From Neoceratodus forsteri (lineage: Eukaryota > Chordata > Ceratodontiformes > Ceratodontidae), in contig CM057452.1 of the NCBI GenBank assembly GCA_016271365.2, positions 830,644,001-830,708,000 of the forward strand: a DNA stretch of 64,000 nt. Direction: 5' to 3'. The notes under the pieces were generated by a model. It saw nothing but the letters and a program-made list of their open reading frames with translations. It had not been told where the DNA came from and ran no database searches. The position numbers and the translations under genes were made by a program. Position 1 is the first letter of the stretch; every line of letters begins with the position of its first letter. This document shows positions 34,401 through 46,577 of this stretch, piece after piece.

Positions 34401-35060
34401 CAGATCTGGAAGGATCTTCATAAATTTCATACTCAAGACAGACTCCGGATAACTCAGTATCATATTATTAATAATATGTATTATACACCAGTCTGTTTAG
34501 CTAAATTGGGTAGGCTACCAAGCCCTATCTGTACTAGATGCAACAAGGATGAAGAGAACTTAATACACGTATTCTGGCAGTGTAATAGAGTATCCTCTCT
34601 ATGGCAGGCAAATAGTGAAGAGGCTTGTTGCTTAAGCACTGGATGGATCAGTTAATTCTTTCATATAGTGAATGGCTGAATGATATTTCATCATTCTTTC
34701 AAACTGAAAGATTGTTGGCTAGTTCCTATAATAATATGAAGGCATTTAACAGAAAATGGGGCAAATTATATTCTCTCTATTTACATTAATTTCCAGGCTT
34801 TACATGTCTCTACTCAACACGCTCAAAGAAGATGATATTTTAGGTGATGTGATACCATTGTAATAAGTTTCACTTTTACTTGGCACACCCTGGGGCAGAG
34901 GGAGTAAGCGGTAGGGGGGTTTTGGTGGGGGGGAAGAGGTTATTGGAGGGTTTATAATTTGTTTTAGTTATCTGTATTTAGATTTGGATGGACATTTTGA
35001 TGATATGTGTGCTGGTATGATGTATGTAAATAATAAAAAAATTTTAAATTAAAAAAAAAA

Positions 35061-35077
35061 AGATATCGCGTGCTCAT
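35061..35077 (+). repeat. L1 target-site duplication, right copy
   Basis: AGATATCGCGTGCTCAT, one mismatch to 25469-25485. Confidence 0.88.
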
Positions 35078-36530
<1,453 letters not shown>

Positions 36531-36750
36531 TTTTATGTTTGCTTGCACGCATGTGCAAGAAACATAGTGCCATCATCCAAGTTTTCAGAAGTGTGGCACC
36601 CTGTCTTCCAACTCAGTCAGTGTGTTTGCAGGCGCTGCCACAGTTCGCCAATGAATGCTGCAGCTGTCTATGACAACAGTTGAAAATGCAGTGCTGTACA
36701 GTTCAAAGGGAGAGCTATGCTTCAGTGAGCAGCAATTAAGATATCGCGTG
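36531..36750 (+). repeat. Dispersed repeat, copy 2
   Basis: About 220 bp matching 25262-25485, here without the L1, so it shows an unoccupied version of the L1 target. It is followed by a short CA repeat (36768-36782). Confidence 0.85.
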
Positions 36751-36835
36751 CTCATGTGCTACTCCCACACACACACACACACATGCATGCATATTGTGTG
36801 CTCATGCTCCCCCCTCACGCATACACTGTATGGCC

Positions 36836-37030
36836 GATGGGCATGCCCAATCCCCCGTCAGTTCCACTATTTCCCCCCCAAGAGACTACCGGGTGCCACG
36901 CTGGGAGCCCACCCCAGCTTGGCAACAGTCCACTATGTCCAACAGGGGTGCCCAATCCCCGTCAGCTCCACTGCCCCCAAACAGCCTTCCAGCTGCCATG
37001 CTGAGAGCCCACCCCAGCGTGGCACAAGTC
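36836..37030 (+). repeat. Two-copy tandem repeat, about 110 bp
   Basis: GCCCAATCCCC-GTCAG-TCCACT and GAGCCCACCCCAGC-TGGCA segments occur twice in order, at about 36846-36925 and 36949-37025. Confidence 0.7.
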
Positions 37031-37269
37031 CCGCATCGTCTAGAAACAAAAAACCTGAAAGAAACCTTCCCTTGCTGACTGTCCTGACCCCCTCCCCACC
37101 CGCCCCACCCTCTGCGCACTCTGCTCCCCCACACCCTCACCTCACCTCATACTTACTCCCAGAGTCTGGTACGACGTATCTTCGGTGAACCAGGAACACT
37201 TCTGCACTCTTCAAAGCTGACCGCGAACTGAGGAAATGCTGGTAATCGGTATAATGGGATAAATAGGGT

Positions 37270-38425
37270 TTTTTCAACTTTGATGCATATCTCAGGCATT
37301 TGGGGGAATTTTTTCACCAACTTTTCAACATGGGGTTTTTGGGACCCTACCTCATGAATTCTGTCACTGTCATTTTGTTAATCGGGCCCGAAAGCTGATT
37401 TCGCAGTCACTGCACGGAACCACTTTTCAGGACTGAGTTACAAAACAACAGTGTCACAGTTCATGAGGTAGGCCCCCAAAAACCCTATGTTGAAAATTTG
37501 GTGAAAGAATTCCTAAAAATGACTGTTTTACGAGAATGCGTTGTGCTGTTCCTACGCACGCTCGTAAGGTTCGAGAATTTTCAATACATTCACTCCAGAT
37601 TTTCAACATTGCCATTTTACCACACCTCCTTATGAGCAGTACAGCTGTCATTTCTCACATCTCACCCAAAATGTGTTTCCGTGCATGTAGCACACAATGG
37701 CGCAGTCGGTGTGCGAAATCAATGTTCGGACAGATTAAGAAAATTACAGTGACACTGTTCATGAGCAGAGGTGTTAAAATGGCTATGTTAAAAAATTTGG
37801 TGAAAAAAGTCCATAAAATGACTGTGTTATGAAGGACCATTGCACAGTTTCCACACACCCTCATAAGTTCATGGATTTCTAATATTTTCAGTCCAGATTT
37901 TCACCACTGGCATTTTTCCATGCTTCTTTATGAACAGTATAGCTGTCATTTTTCACACCATGGCCAAAATGTGTTTTCGCACTTCCAGCGCAGAAATGCA
38001 TGGTTGCTGTGGGAAATCACTGTTCTGGACAGATTAAGAAAATCACAGTGACACTGTTCATGAGTGGAGGTTCCAAAATCCCTGTGTTGACAATCTGCTG
38101 TAAAAAATCCACAAACTAATTACATTACGGGTGTGCATTGCATAGTTTCTACACATGCTCGTGACTTCACCAGTTTTTTAATATTTTCACTGCAGATTTT
38201 CAACATTGCCATCTTTTGCACCTCCCCATGAACAGTACAGCTGTCATTTTTCACATCCTGTTTGAAATGTGTTTTCACACCTGTGGTGCCAAATGGCATA
38301 GTCGCTGAGTGAAATCAGCTTTCAGCTAACAAACTGATATTGCCACTATTTATAAGGTGGGGGGGCACAAAAAACCCATGTTGAAAATCTGGAGTGAAAA
38401 TGCCAACAAACGCCTGAGGCATTAG
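37270..38425. repeat. Satellite-like block of tandem inverted units, about 300-bp period
   Basis: The phrase CA-TCCAGATTTTCA recurs at about 37590, 37890 and 38190. Each period also contains its near reverse complement (CAGTGACACTGTTCATGAG...TTAAAATGGC). The outer ends are inverted too (CTCAGGCATTTG at 37291 against CAAACGCCTGAGG at 38407). No coding content. Confidence 0.75.
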
Positions 38426-38429
38426 GGTT

Positions 38430-38780
38430 TCCGTCCATGACACCCCACCCTGTAGAGATTGACGGGCATCAGGGGTGTGACTTGGGATTTTCGCCTGCAA
38501 TGCTCATACCATTCCACACCCTGCAGCCAGTGAGAGGCATCAAGGTGTGCCTTGGACTCTTTGGCCCCAAACTTCACCCCATTCTCCTATACAGGACCCA
38601 TCTCACTGTATTTCCTGATGGAATGGGGTGAGCATAAGGGCCAAAGACCCCAAGGCACACTGTGACACTTGTCAGTGTCCTCAGGATAGGGTGTGGTGAA
38701 ATGGCATGGCCGTTATGCCTGATGACCCAAAGGCACACCCCAATGCCTGTCAGTCTCTGCGGGGCGGTGGTGGGGTTGGC
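38430..38780. repeat. Imperfect palindrome centred near 38600
   Basis: GGTGTGCCTTGGACTCTTTGGCCCC...CACCCCATTC (38541-38583) is mirrored by GAATGGGGTGAGCATAAGGGCCAAAGACCCCAAGGCACAC (38621-38660). A further copy of the motif follows near 38730. Confidence 0.7.
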
Positions 38781-38959
38781 TTCAGTTCAGTACTTCACTG
38801 CCATTCCTATTATGCAGCTCTCTAACTCCTACACTACCAATGCCAATGCCAGCAAGCAAACATTCAGCATTGACAAATGCTTGTTACTTTTGCATCACAA
38901 AAAAAAATGCAATTCATTCTGTGACCCTCCACCGCCCATCTCAGCCCCACCACCCTCCC

Positions 38960-39222
38960 CACCCATGTCCCCACAGACACTCGCCCACAAGTAATTCACT
39001 TTCTAGTCAGCAGAGTGCAACTGATAGTATCCTAACAGTCTCACTGCTGTGGCCCCAAATGCCGGCATTCGTTCCCAGTGGTGCTTTTCAATATCGCAAG
39101 ACACTACTGGGAGCAACTGCCAACATTTGAGGCTGTGGTAGTGAGACTGATAGGATACTATCGGCACCACTCTGCTGACTAAAAAGTGAATTACTTGTAG
39201 GTGAGTGTCTGTGCGGACATGG
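38960..39222. repeat. 260-bp near-perfect foldback
   Basis: The left arm with CACTCGCCCACAAGTAATTCACTTT...GTCAGCAGAGTG and the right arm with CACTCTGCTGAC...AAAGTGAATTACTTGTAGGTGAGTG are inverted about a centre near 39092. It is a hairpin-type MITE candidate. Confidence 0.75.
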
Positions 39223-39516
39223 GTGGGGAAGGACAAGTAAGCTGGAGCATAAAGGATGGAGACTGACCATGGGTAGTAGAGAACAGTAAGGGTAGTAATG
39301 TGTGAGGAAACACAAGGGGTGAAGGGCACTTTGTGGAGAGAAGCTAAGCAACAGCCTTGGACCTGACCAGTATGGAAAGTGATGTGTGCTAATGCCAGGA
39401 TCATGGGAAATGAAACCTGCAGGGTTGTGGGGCTGAAATGGGGGGGGGGGGTATTCTGGCATACGTGAAGCTGTAACAGTGCAAATGGCCTTGTTTAGCT
39501 AAAGAAGGCACTCGTC

Positions 39517-39557
<41 letters not shown>

Positions 39558-39743
39558 ATCTCCTTCCATAATTATTCTTTGGCAAACTTCAAAAGAGTGA
39601 CTGGAGATGTATTTTTTATACAACAGCTTAGGTATTCTGCATATAGTCAAACGTCTCTGGCAGGGAATAGTTTCTGTTCTTGCTAGTTTGCTGCAACTAA
39701 ATCCTAATAAAGCTGATTTGTTTGGGAAGTCTGCCTTCCCCTG
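39223..39743. other. Unassigned sequence with GT microsatellite
   Basis: A (GT)n run of about 38 bp at 39518-39555 is the only recognisable feature before the Gypsy 3' LTR. Confidence 0.6.
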
Positions 39744-39832
39744 TGTCATCGAAGCACAGGTCAGGAAGCATAGGAAAACCAGGAGCGGTTGTAGAGTTCA
39801 CCAAAAACATTTATTTACACTAGCAGTAACCT

Positions 39833-40660
39833 CAAAACCTTGCTGAGACCCTTGTTCTTGCTACACCCTCCTACAACCTGCCATCCAGTGGCTCCCATGC
39901 CCTCCTGATTCCTAAAACCCACACACGAATGGGTGACCGAGCCTTCGCTGCGTATGCGCCCAGGGTTTGGAACTCTCTTCCAACTAGCACTCGCTCCTCT
40001 CCCTCGCACCAGAGCTTTAAAGCCTCCCTCTGGGGTTTTCTCAAAACGGCTGCCACCTGTCTCTGCACTAGACAAACCTTCTCAGCCTGAGATGCCCCAA
40101 CTAACTGAGATGCTACCTAAACATTACAACTTGGGCAGAGCACAACTGTGCTCATACTCCTCCTGTTCTCACAGCATATATAAATATGGACCATTTAGGC
40201 CCACCCAACAAAACAGGGTGAGCACTATAACTGTGCACTCCTTTCTCTCACACTGGGCCCACTCTATCCAACTGTGACTCCTCCTTATTCTAACTGCTAG
40301 CCTTACAACTTGCTGCCTGGGCGATGAATTCACACTGCACTTCTTCCTACTGACTGCAATGTTTAATACTGTATTGTAATACCTGTTTTTGGTATTGCTG
40401 TCTTACAATGTCCCTGTGTTCTGGTCACTTTATATTAACTCTTCACTACTATTTGCCTGATGAAATCTGATGCTTGTAAAGTCCTGTTCTGCTAATTCTA
40501 TGTAATGTAATCCTCCACTTGTATTTGCCTGATGTTCATGTATGTACCTTGTAATGTACCTTGTAATCTCCCGGGTCGCACCTGAAAATAGGCACTTGGC
40601 TGTCTAATGTGCTTACCTGGCTAACAAAAGCATATAAATAAATAAATAAACTTGTTCAGT
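39833..40660 (+). mobile_element. L2-type LINE 3' fragment
   Basis: Encodes the last part of the L2-type RT (GDRAFAAYAPRVWNSLP, compare VAACAPRLWNAFP in the copy at 31 kb), then the 3' UTR and the tail CCTGAAAATAGGCACTTGG...CTTACCTGGCTAACAAAAG with (AAAT)n. It is 5'-truncated and lies in the Gypsy 3' LTR; the other LTR shows the empty site. Confidence 0.85.
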
Positions 40661-40734
40661 ATAACTATTTACAAAGGCCAAATAAACAGAAAAAAGTCTA
40701 TCTGAGCTTTTCTTCAATCTCTGTGTCCAATTCT

Positions 40735-40759
40735 TCTCTCTCTCTCTCTCTCTCTCTCT
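40735..40759. repeat. CT microsatellite
   Basis: (CT)n run in the Gypsy 3' LTR, expanded relative to the other LTR (about 50624-50632). Confidence 0.85.
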
Positions 40760-40803
40760 AACAGTTGCAACTCAGCTCTCTTATAAGTCCTTCCAACCCC
40801 CAT

Positions 40804-41462
40804 TGTGACAAGCTGGCCTATGGTATATGGAAAGGCAACACGCTGTGTTTCAGGTTCACAGAACAAAATGCACTTTTATTGCTTCAAATGTGAGTTGTTA
40901 CTCCAGAAAATCATAATCAGTCAGTTTAGCTTCTCCCAGCCTGGTCAGGTAACATAACGGTTAACATAAAACAGTTCTTTCAGGCTGACTTGACAAAGGA
41001 ATCTTTGCACCACCTATGTGGGCCAGCAGTTTGTTGAAGATACAGTCTTAAATGAAGCACAAACAGTTTCCCCTTTAGCCTATCTTCAGGCAGTTCTCAG
41101 CAGTGTATTCTGCTCAGTGTTATTGGCCCAGCTGGCTAAACTAGTCCTTTCCCTCAGGATCCTCTGCCCCAGGCATGGTCTGGATGGTTCTCAGGAGCAG
41201 GCTTCAGCTGTTTTTCCCCAAAGACTCTCTCTATGATGTAAACATTCTCTTGGGTTTTTAGCTCTGGTTTCTCTCTCACAAGGCAGAAGTTTCCAGTTTC
41301 TCTCTCCCTTGCTGAATTCCTCTGCCTTTTTGCAGTCTCTCTCTAATTGGCCACACCTGTGGAGGCATCCCCCCATCTTTACCTGTTGCAGTCTCTACAT
41401 TTCTTCAGTCTCATCCAAGGGGTTAACCCCTTGTTCCCCGGTGTTGTGTTTACCCTGTCACA
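40804..41462 (-). mobile_element. Solo LTR, 659 bp
   Basis: Starts TGTGACAAGC and ends CCCTGTCACA, flanked by the perfect 5-bp duplication CCCAT (40799-40803 and 41463-41467). An AATAAA on the minus strand near 40876 suggests minus orientation. Termini and duplication length fit a Gypsy-type LTR of a different family from the host element. No internal region remains. Confidence 0.8.
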
Positions 41463-41945
41463 CCCATTCTTAACCATCCTGTTCTTGTATGTTTCAGGCA
41501 GGTGCAAGGCAGGAACACAGTGTCCCTGAGCTGAGGCCCCTTTTCCACAGCTCTTGCAAAAGGCTTAAAAATTGCACTAAGGTAACCTCTTGCGCTTTCA
41601 ATAGCTTTTTGCAATCATCTCAAACCACCATTATATACATTTCAAAAATTAACACTACATATTTTCTAAACAAAGGGATCCCAATATTAGTTACACTTCC
41701 ACAAAATGATATGCATATATTTTTATATCAGCAGATATGCAAGGGAGGAAAAGACAGACAGCAAAGGAAGGTTGAGAGACAGTGAGAGGCAAAGAATTGC
41801 GAGACTGTCAGGGTGATCAAATGCTAGGTCTCACAGGAAAATCTGGTTGCGCAACCAGACAGAATAGGAGAGAACAGAACAGATCCCTGCATTTAAACAC
41901 TTTCTCCATAACAACTGGGACAGGGTCCTATTCCACCCTTTCACA

Positions 41946-41965
41946 TACACCCCCCTCCTTAAGAG
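41946..41965 (-). other. Gypsy polypurine tract
   Basis: The plus-strand pyrimidine run CCCCCCTCCTT just inside the 3' LTR reads AAGGAGGGGGG on the coding strand. This is the expected primer for plus-strand DNA synthesis. Confidence 0.7.
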
Positions 41966-42199
41966 GGAACCTGTTTTATTAAACAGGTTTCCAAAACTTT
42001 TTATTAATTCTCTACTGACATTTGCTGCTTTCAGAAATTAAGCACATGTGCATTATCCATTTTTCTATAACAGTACAGCAAACAGAAAAGTTCAAACCCA
42101 CACATTTACTTTTCAACCTTCAGAACCCTCAATTCTTGATCCATATCTTGACAGAAAATCAACATCGTTGTTCTCTTTACCAGATTTGTGCATCACTGT

Positions 42200-43480
42200 G
42201 AATTAAAATGGCTGTAGTGCCATGTACCACCTTGTGATTCTGGAATTTTTATCTTTCATTTGGTTAAGCCAACAGAGAGGATTGTGATCTGCTGTAAGTA
42301 CAAAGTCTGTTCCTAGCAAATAAAACTTAAGGGACTCCATGGCCCACTTTGCTGCTAAACATTCCTTTTCAATTGTGGAGTACCTTTTCTCTCTGTCATG
42401 CAACTTCCTACTTATGTACAGAATAGGATGTTCCATCCCATCTATATTTTGACTCAGTACTGCACCTAGGCCTACCTCAGATGCATTTGTTTGTAGCAAA
42501 AATGGTTTCTCAAAGTCTGGGCTTCTTAAAACAAGGGCTAAACATAACGCAGCGTTAATGGCTTGAAAAGTTCATCACACTCTGGGGTCCATTTCACATT
42601 ATTTGGGTACTGTTTTTTCATGAGTTCAGTGAGGGGAGTAGCTAACTCAGCAAAGTTGGGAACAAATCTCCGATAATAACCAGCCAGCCCTAAAAATGAC
42701 CTGACATGTGTCTTTGTTTTAGGGACAGGGCTGTTAGCTACAGCTTCTTTTTTAGAAACCTCTGGCTTAACTTCTCCATTTTCCAACACATAGCCCAAAT
42801 ATCTGGTTTCCTGCATGCCTAATGCACATTTGGTAGGATTAATAATCAGACCTGTATTTTTGATAACTTGGATAACTATTCGTAGGTGTTCCAGGTGGCT
42901 TTTCCAGTCTGGACTATACACCACGACATCATCCAGGTATCCAGCACAAAAACCAGTGTGAGGTGATAAAATTACATTCATGTACTGCTGGAATGTAGTG
43001 GGCTCACTATGTAAACCAAAGGGCATGTTGGTGAACTGATAGAATCCTATAGGGGTGGCAAATGCAGTTTTGCCTCTGAATTCTTTAGCTAAATGTATTT
43101 GCCAGTAATCCTTGGTGAGATTGAGGGTACTGATATACTTTGCACTCCCCAGTCTGTCCACCAAATCATTTATTCTGGGCATAGGATAACTGTAAAATTC
43201 TGACACTTAATTCAGTTTCCTAAAATCAAGGCAGAGACTAAATTCCCCTTCTTTTTTGTTTACAATTACCATTGGAGATGACCAAGCACTCCTTGACTCC
43301 TCTATGATACCCAGTTCTTTCATTTTTGGTATTTCCTTAACCACGTTGGCTCTTAACCACTCTGGTAACCTGTATGTCTTTTGCCTAATAGGACGAGCAT
43401 CCCTTGTCCCTATAACATGCTCAACCCCTTTTGCTCGGCCTGGTGCTGTGGTAAGAGTACTGTTACATGTCTTTAGCACC
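42200..43480 (-). pseudogene. Gypsy reverse transcriptase and RNase H
   Basis: RT begins at 43207-43479 (KEIPKMKELGIIEESRS, SLCLDFRKLN). A stop follows, then 42538-43206 gives YPMPRINDLVDRLG, FTNMPFGL and the catalytic GYLDDVVVYS, ending with SFLGLAGYYRRFVPNFA. RNase H follows after a frame change at 42203-42499 (LQTNASEVGLGAVLSQ, IEKECLAAKWAME, FVLTADHNPLCWL). It is the last gene before the 3' LTR, downstream of integrase. At least one stop and one frameshift inactivate it. Confidence 0.9.
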
Positions 43481-44935
43481 TTACGAATGTCTGTGGTTTG
43501 TTCGAGGTTAAGGAAACATTCGCCTTTACAGCATCAGCAGTTGCAGTTTGTTCCCGTCTATCATAAGCTACATCAATATCTTCTTTATCAATTTCTGGTA
43601 AAACTAGCAAAGCAGCTATTGCCAGTTTTTCAACCCATTTCTTGAGGAGATTAACATGGTATATCTTAGTAGGATTTTTCCTGTCAGGGGTCTCAATCTC
43701 ATAGTTAATGGTGCCAGTACGTCTAAGCACTCTATAAGGTCCCTTGCCACTTCATTAACAGTTTTTTTTCTGTTGTGGGTAACAGTAGCAGAACCTTTTC
43801 ACCTGGCTCGAAAATACCCCATGGTCATAATATACCTTCTGCTGGTTTTGGGCCTCTTCCTGATTACTATGGGCAATTTCAACATATTTTGCCAGCTTCT
43901 TTCTTAGAGCACACATATAAGAAGTTATAGATTGTTTCAGAATGGGGTTATCTTCCCATGTTTCTTTTATCACATCCAGTGGCCCTCTTGGCTGCCTCCC
44001 ATACAGCATTTAAAATGCTGAAAACCCTGTTGATGCCTGTGGCACTTCTCTGTAAGCAAAAAGTAGGTAAGTCAAGTACTGGTCCCAATCTTTCCCTTCC
44101 CTTTTTACAAACCTTTTTATCCTGCATTTTAGGGTTTGGTTAAAACACTCAACAAGACTGTCTGTCTGAGGGTGATAGGGAGAGGTTCTTATGACAGTGA
44201 TACCTAGTAGTCTGTACAGCTCCTTAAGTAATGCAGCACCAAAATTACTACCCTAATCAATAATAATTTCTTTAGGTATGCCCTCTCTGCTGAAAATTTT
44301 TGCAAGCTCTGCTGCCACTTTTGAAGCTGTGACAGTATGCATTGGAACTGCTTCTGGGTATCGAGTAGCATAGTTGCATACTACCAGGATAAATCTATTA
44401 CCCTTTTCACTTTTGTCTAAAGAACCAACCACATCCATTGCAATTCTCTCAAAAAGCACATCTATCAAGGGTAGGGGCACCAGGGGCACCACCTTGTCTC
44501 TTCTAGTGAACGGGGCTATTTTCTAATACTCAGCACAGGAATTACAATAGATAGCAACACCTTCATGAATTCAAGGCCAGTAAAATCTATACAGCAATCT
44601 GGCAAGGGTGCGATCCCTCCCTGAGTGACCAGCCATAAGACTATCAAGTGTAATCTGTAACAGCTCTGTTCTATACTTCTGTGGTATAACCAGCTGTTCT
44701 GTCTGTTCATATGTCTGAGGTTTAAACCAAACTCTGCACAATAACCCATTATATTTTTTTTAAACATTGGTCCACCCTGTTTTGGTTTTACCCCCCGCTG
44801 CTTAAAATAACCCTGGAGAGAAACATTGTTAGCTTGTTCTGAAAGAAAATCACAATCAGTTATCAATTTAGTTTCAGCATTTTCATATGTTAACCCCTTC
44901 TGTCCATCAGTCATTTGTTGCCACAGTTCAGGCAT
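43473..44935 (-). pseudogene. Gypsy integrase, upstream of RT
   Basis: The zinc-binding N-terminal domain lies at about 44516-44700 (AGHSGRDRTLARLL-type and CNSC). The catalytic core at about 44090-44492 has FERIAMDVVGSL with the first acidic residue, FILVVCNYATRYPEAVP, and downstream a PYHPQTD plus VECFN segment carrying the last acidic residue. A C-terminal part at 43473-44009 includes YGRQPRGPLDVIKETW and RKNPTKIYHVNLLKKW. The frame is broken several times. Its place before RT is the unusual Gmr1-type order. Confidence 0.88.
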
Positions 44936-45480
44936 CGTCTTTCTTTCCTGGATTTCCAGATCTTGGAGTTGTGCTCAAACAAGTCCGAATCAAAACACTG
45001 AAAGGAAAAGTGTCCGCACCATCTGAAATTTGCTTTGCCTGAGCTCTTGTTACCACTCCTGCTGAAACATCAGGATTTGCTCCCTCTTTGATTAGCTCAG
45101 TAAATCCTGGAAAGTAATTTCCAATAATCATGGGTACAGGTAACTTTGGCACTACCCCCACTTTCATTTGGTGTGACACACCCTTAATGGTCAGAGTCAC
45201 TTGGGTGGTGGAATAATATCAAGTGTCCCCATGGATGCAGATGACACCAATATCTGGTCCTTTTGCACAGTGTTTTCCCAGCACTTCAACATGCACTAGG
45301 GTCTGTCTGCTTCCCGAATCAATGAGTCCCTTTACAGTCTTATCCCCCACCTTCACATCTGTTAAGTGCTTGCCCCAATTTGCCAAGGACAAATCTGCTC
45401 CAGTGTCACTCTTCTTATGGCATTTTCTTGCAATATGGCCTGGCTTATTACAGTTATAGCAGATAACGTCTTTGGGCACA
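44928..45480 (-). pseudogene. Gypsy nucleocapsid knuckle and aspartic protease
   Basis: At 45219-45479 a CYNCNKPGHIARKC knuckle (CxxCxxxxHxxxxC) is followed by VKGLIDSGSRQTLVH, where DSG is the protease active-site triad. The part at 44928-45200 continues with PVPMIIGNYFPGF-like protease C-terminal residues and VTRAQAKQ, typical of Gmr1-like polyproteins. A stop separates the two. Confidence 0.82.
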
Positions 45481-45589
45481 GATTTGTTACCCCCACTAGA
45501 GTTCTTATCAGGCTTGGAGTCATTCAGCCCCAGAACTCACATGTGAGTTGAAATGTTCTGTCCTTAACCTTATTCAAAATGGCCACCTC

Positions 45590-46335
45590 TGGCTGAGTGA
45601 TATTCATCTATATAGTATTACTAATTAGAAAAAGAGTGTCTTACCGGTGCTTGGCTGTTACTTCGCTGCTGTGGCATCTGTCTGGCCATTTGGTAGACCT
45701 CAGCCAAAGAAACAGCCTTTTCCACACTCTCTGGTTGGTGTTTCTTTACCCAAAGCTGCACATCTGTAGGCAGGATGTTAATGAATTGCTCCATGGCAAA
45801 TGTGTCGATGATCTGTGAGACTGTTTTGCTCTCTGGTTGGAGCCATTTTATCAGGAGTTCTCCAAGTCAGGTGAAGGCTTCTTGAGATTTTCAACTGAGT
45901 TGTACTTCAGGGATCAAAATCTCTGCCTGTAGGTTTCTCCTGAGATGTCATACCTTTTCAGGATTTCACCTTTCACCAGGTCATAGTTTTCTGACTGTGC
46001 AGTGTCCATATTGCTGTAGGTAAGTTTGGCTTTCCCTGTCAGGTAGAGTACCAGTCTGATTGTCCATTGCTGTTTTGGCCATTGGCAGGCTGTGGCAACT
46101 CTTTCAAAAGTTGTCAGGTATGCCTCTATATCATCAGAGGGACACAATTTTGTAAGTTTAATGGTTATTAATTTGCTTATGTTTTGTTTCTCGTCTGGAT
46201 CTGTGCCAGAACCTCTGCCTTTGATAGCTTGCAAGGCATCCAGCCATCACTGCTCCTGTCACTGCATCTCTTCTCTCATCTGCTGCTCCTGTCACTGCAT
46301 CTCTTCTCTCCTCTGTGCTTCTAAATGTTGAATCT
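45590..46335 (-). pseudogene. Gypsy gag, SCAN-related capsid
   Basis: The frame at 45914-46234 contains DIEAYLTTFERVATACQW, YLTGKAKLTYSNM and VKGEILKRYDISGETYRQRF, matching the gag capsid segment from which vertebrate SCAN domains are thought to derive. The following stretch to about 45590 is in other frames. An upstream Gln/Glu-rich part with short direct repeats (CTGCTCCTGTCACTGCATCT twice, near 46250 and 46285) precedes it. Confidence 0.82.
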
Positions 46336-46577
46336 CTTCTTCTCTCTGCTTCTCAGTCTTGTTTTGTTGTATAGCCCACTGTGACATAGACAGCCAGTTC
46401 TGAGTGCTGTATCATTTTGTTTTTAATATAAACTGTATTACTGAATGTCTCTGCTGAAAATCTGATGCTCTTGGAGTGACCTCACTCACCCCCCCAGATT
46501 TCAGCTGAAATATGCAAGCCATGAGAAAAATGCTGACACAGCATGTGTATCACACACACTCAGTTTTTAGATACTAT

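Larger units (their letters stand above)
27813..34790 (+). pseudogene. L1 ORF2: endonuclease, RT, zinc knuckle (split)
   Basis: Begins at ATG 27813 with KIATWNVRGI and VLLQETHL, the APE endonuclease motifs. It shifts frame at about 27975 and is cut near 28115 by the L2-type LINE. It resumes at about 31456 (ALGLVYG, then LDYVLVSLSLLSG). RT fingers at 32000-32962 have SPEPDGFP and YRPISLLNCD. The palm follows with DAEKAFDRV at 32937, GTRQGCPLSPFLFN at 33110 and YADD at about 33238. The C-terminal knuckle CTRCNKDEENLIHVFWQC is at about 34530-34590. At least four frameshifts or stops are present. Confidence 0.87.
25486..35060 (+). mobile_element. Full-length L1 LINE (interrupted)
   Basis: Plus-strand L1 bounded by a 17-bp duplication with one mismatch and ending in an A-rich tail (35025-35060). 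It has a short 5' UTR of about 190 bp, an ORF1 with an L1 RNA-binding domain, an unusually long 1.26-kb inter-ORF region, and ORF2. Without the L2-type insertion (about 28115-31455) it would be roughly 6.2 kb. Stops and frameshifts in both ORFs show it is inactive. Confidence 0.88.
39744..41945 (-). repeat. Gypsy 3' LTR with two insertions
   Basis: Aligns to the 5' LTR at both ends. An L2 fragment (about 39833-40660) and a solo LTR (40804-41462) inflate it to 2.2 kb. It retains a segment (about 41468-41605) that the other LTR lacks. Confidence 0.88.

Noticed and set aside
36655..37188. 177-residue Pro/His-rich open frame
   Set aside because: It runs through a CA repeat and a tandem duplication; low complexity explains the open frame.
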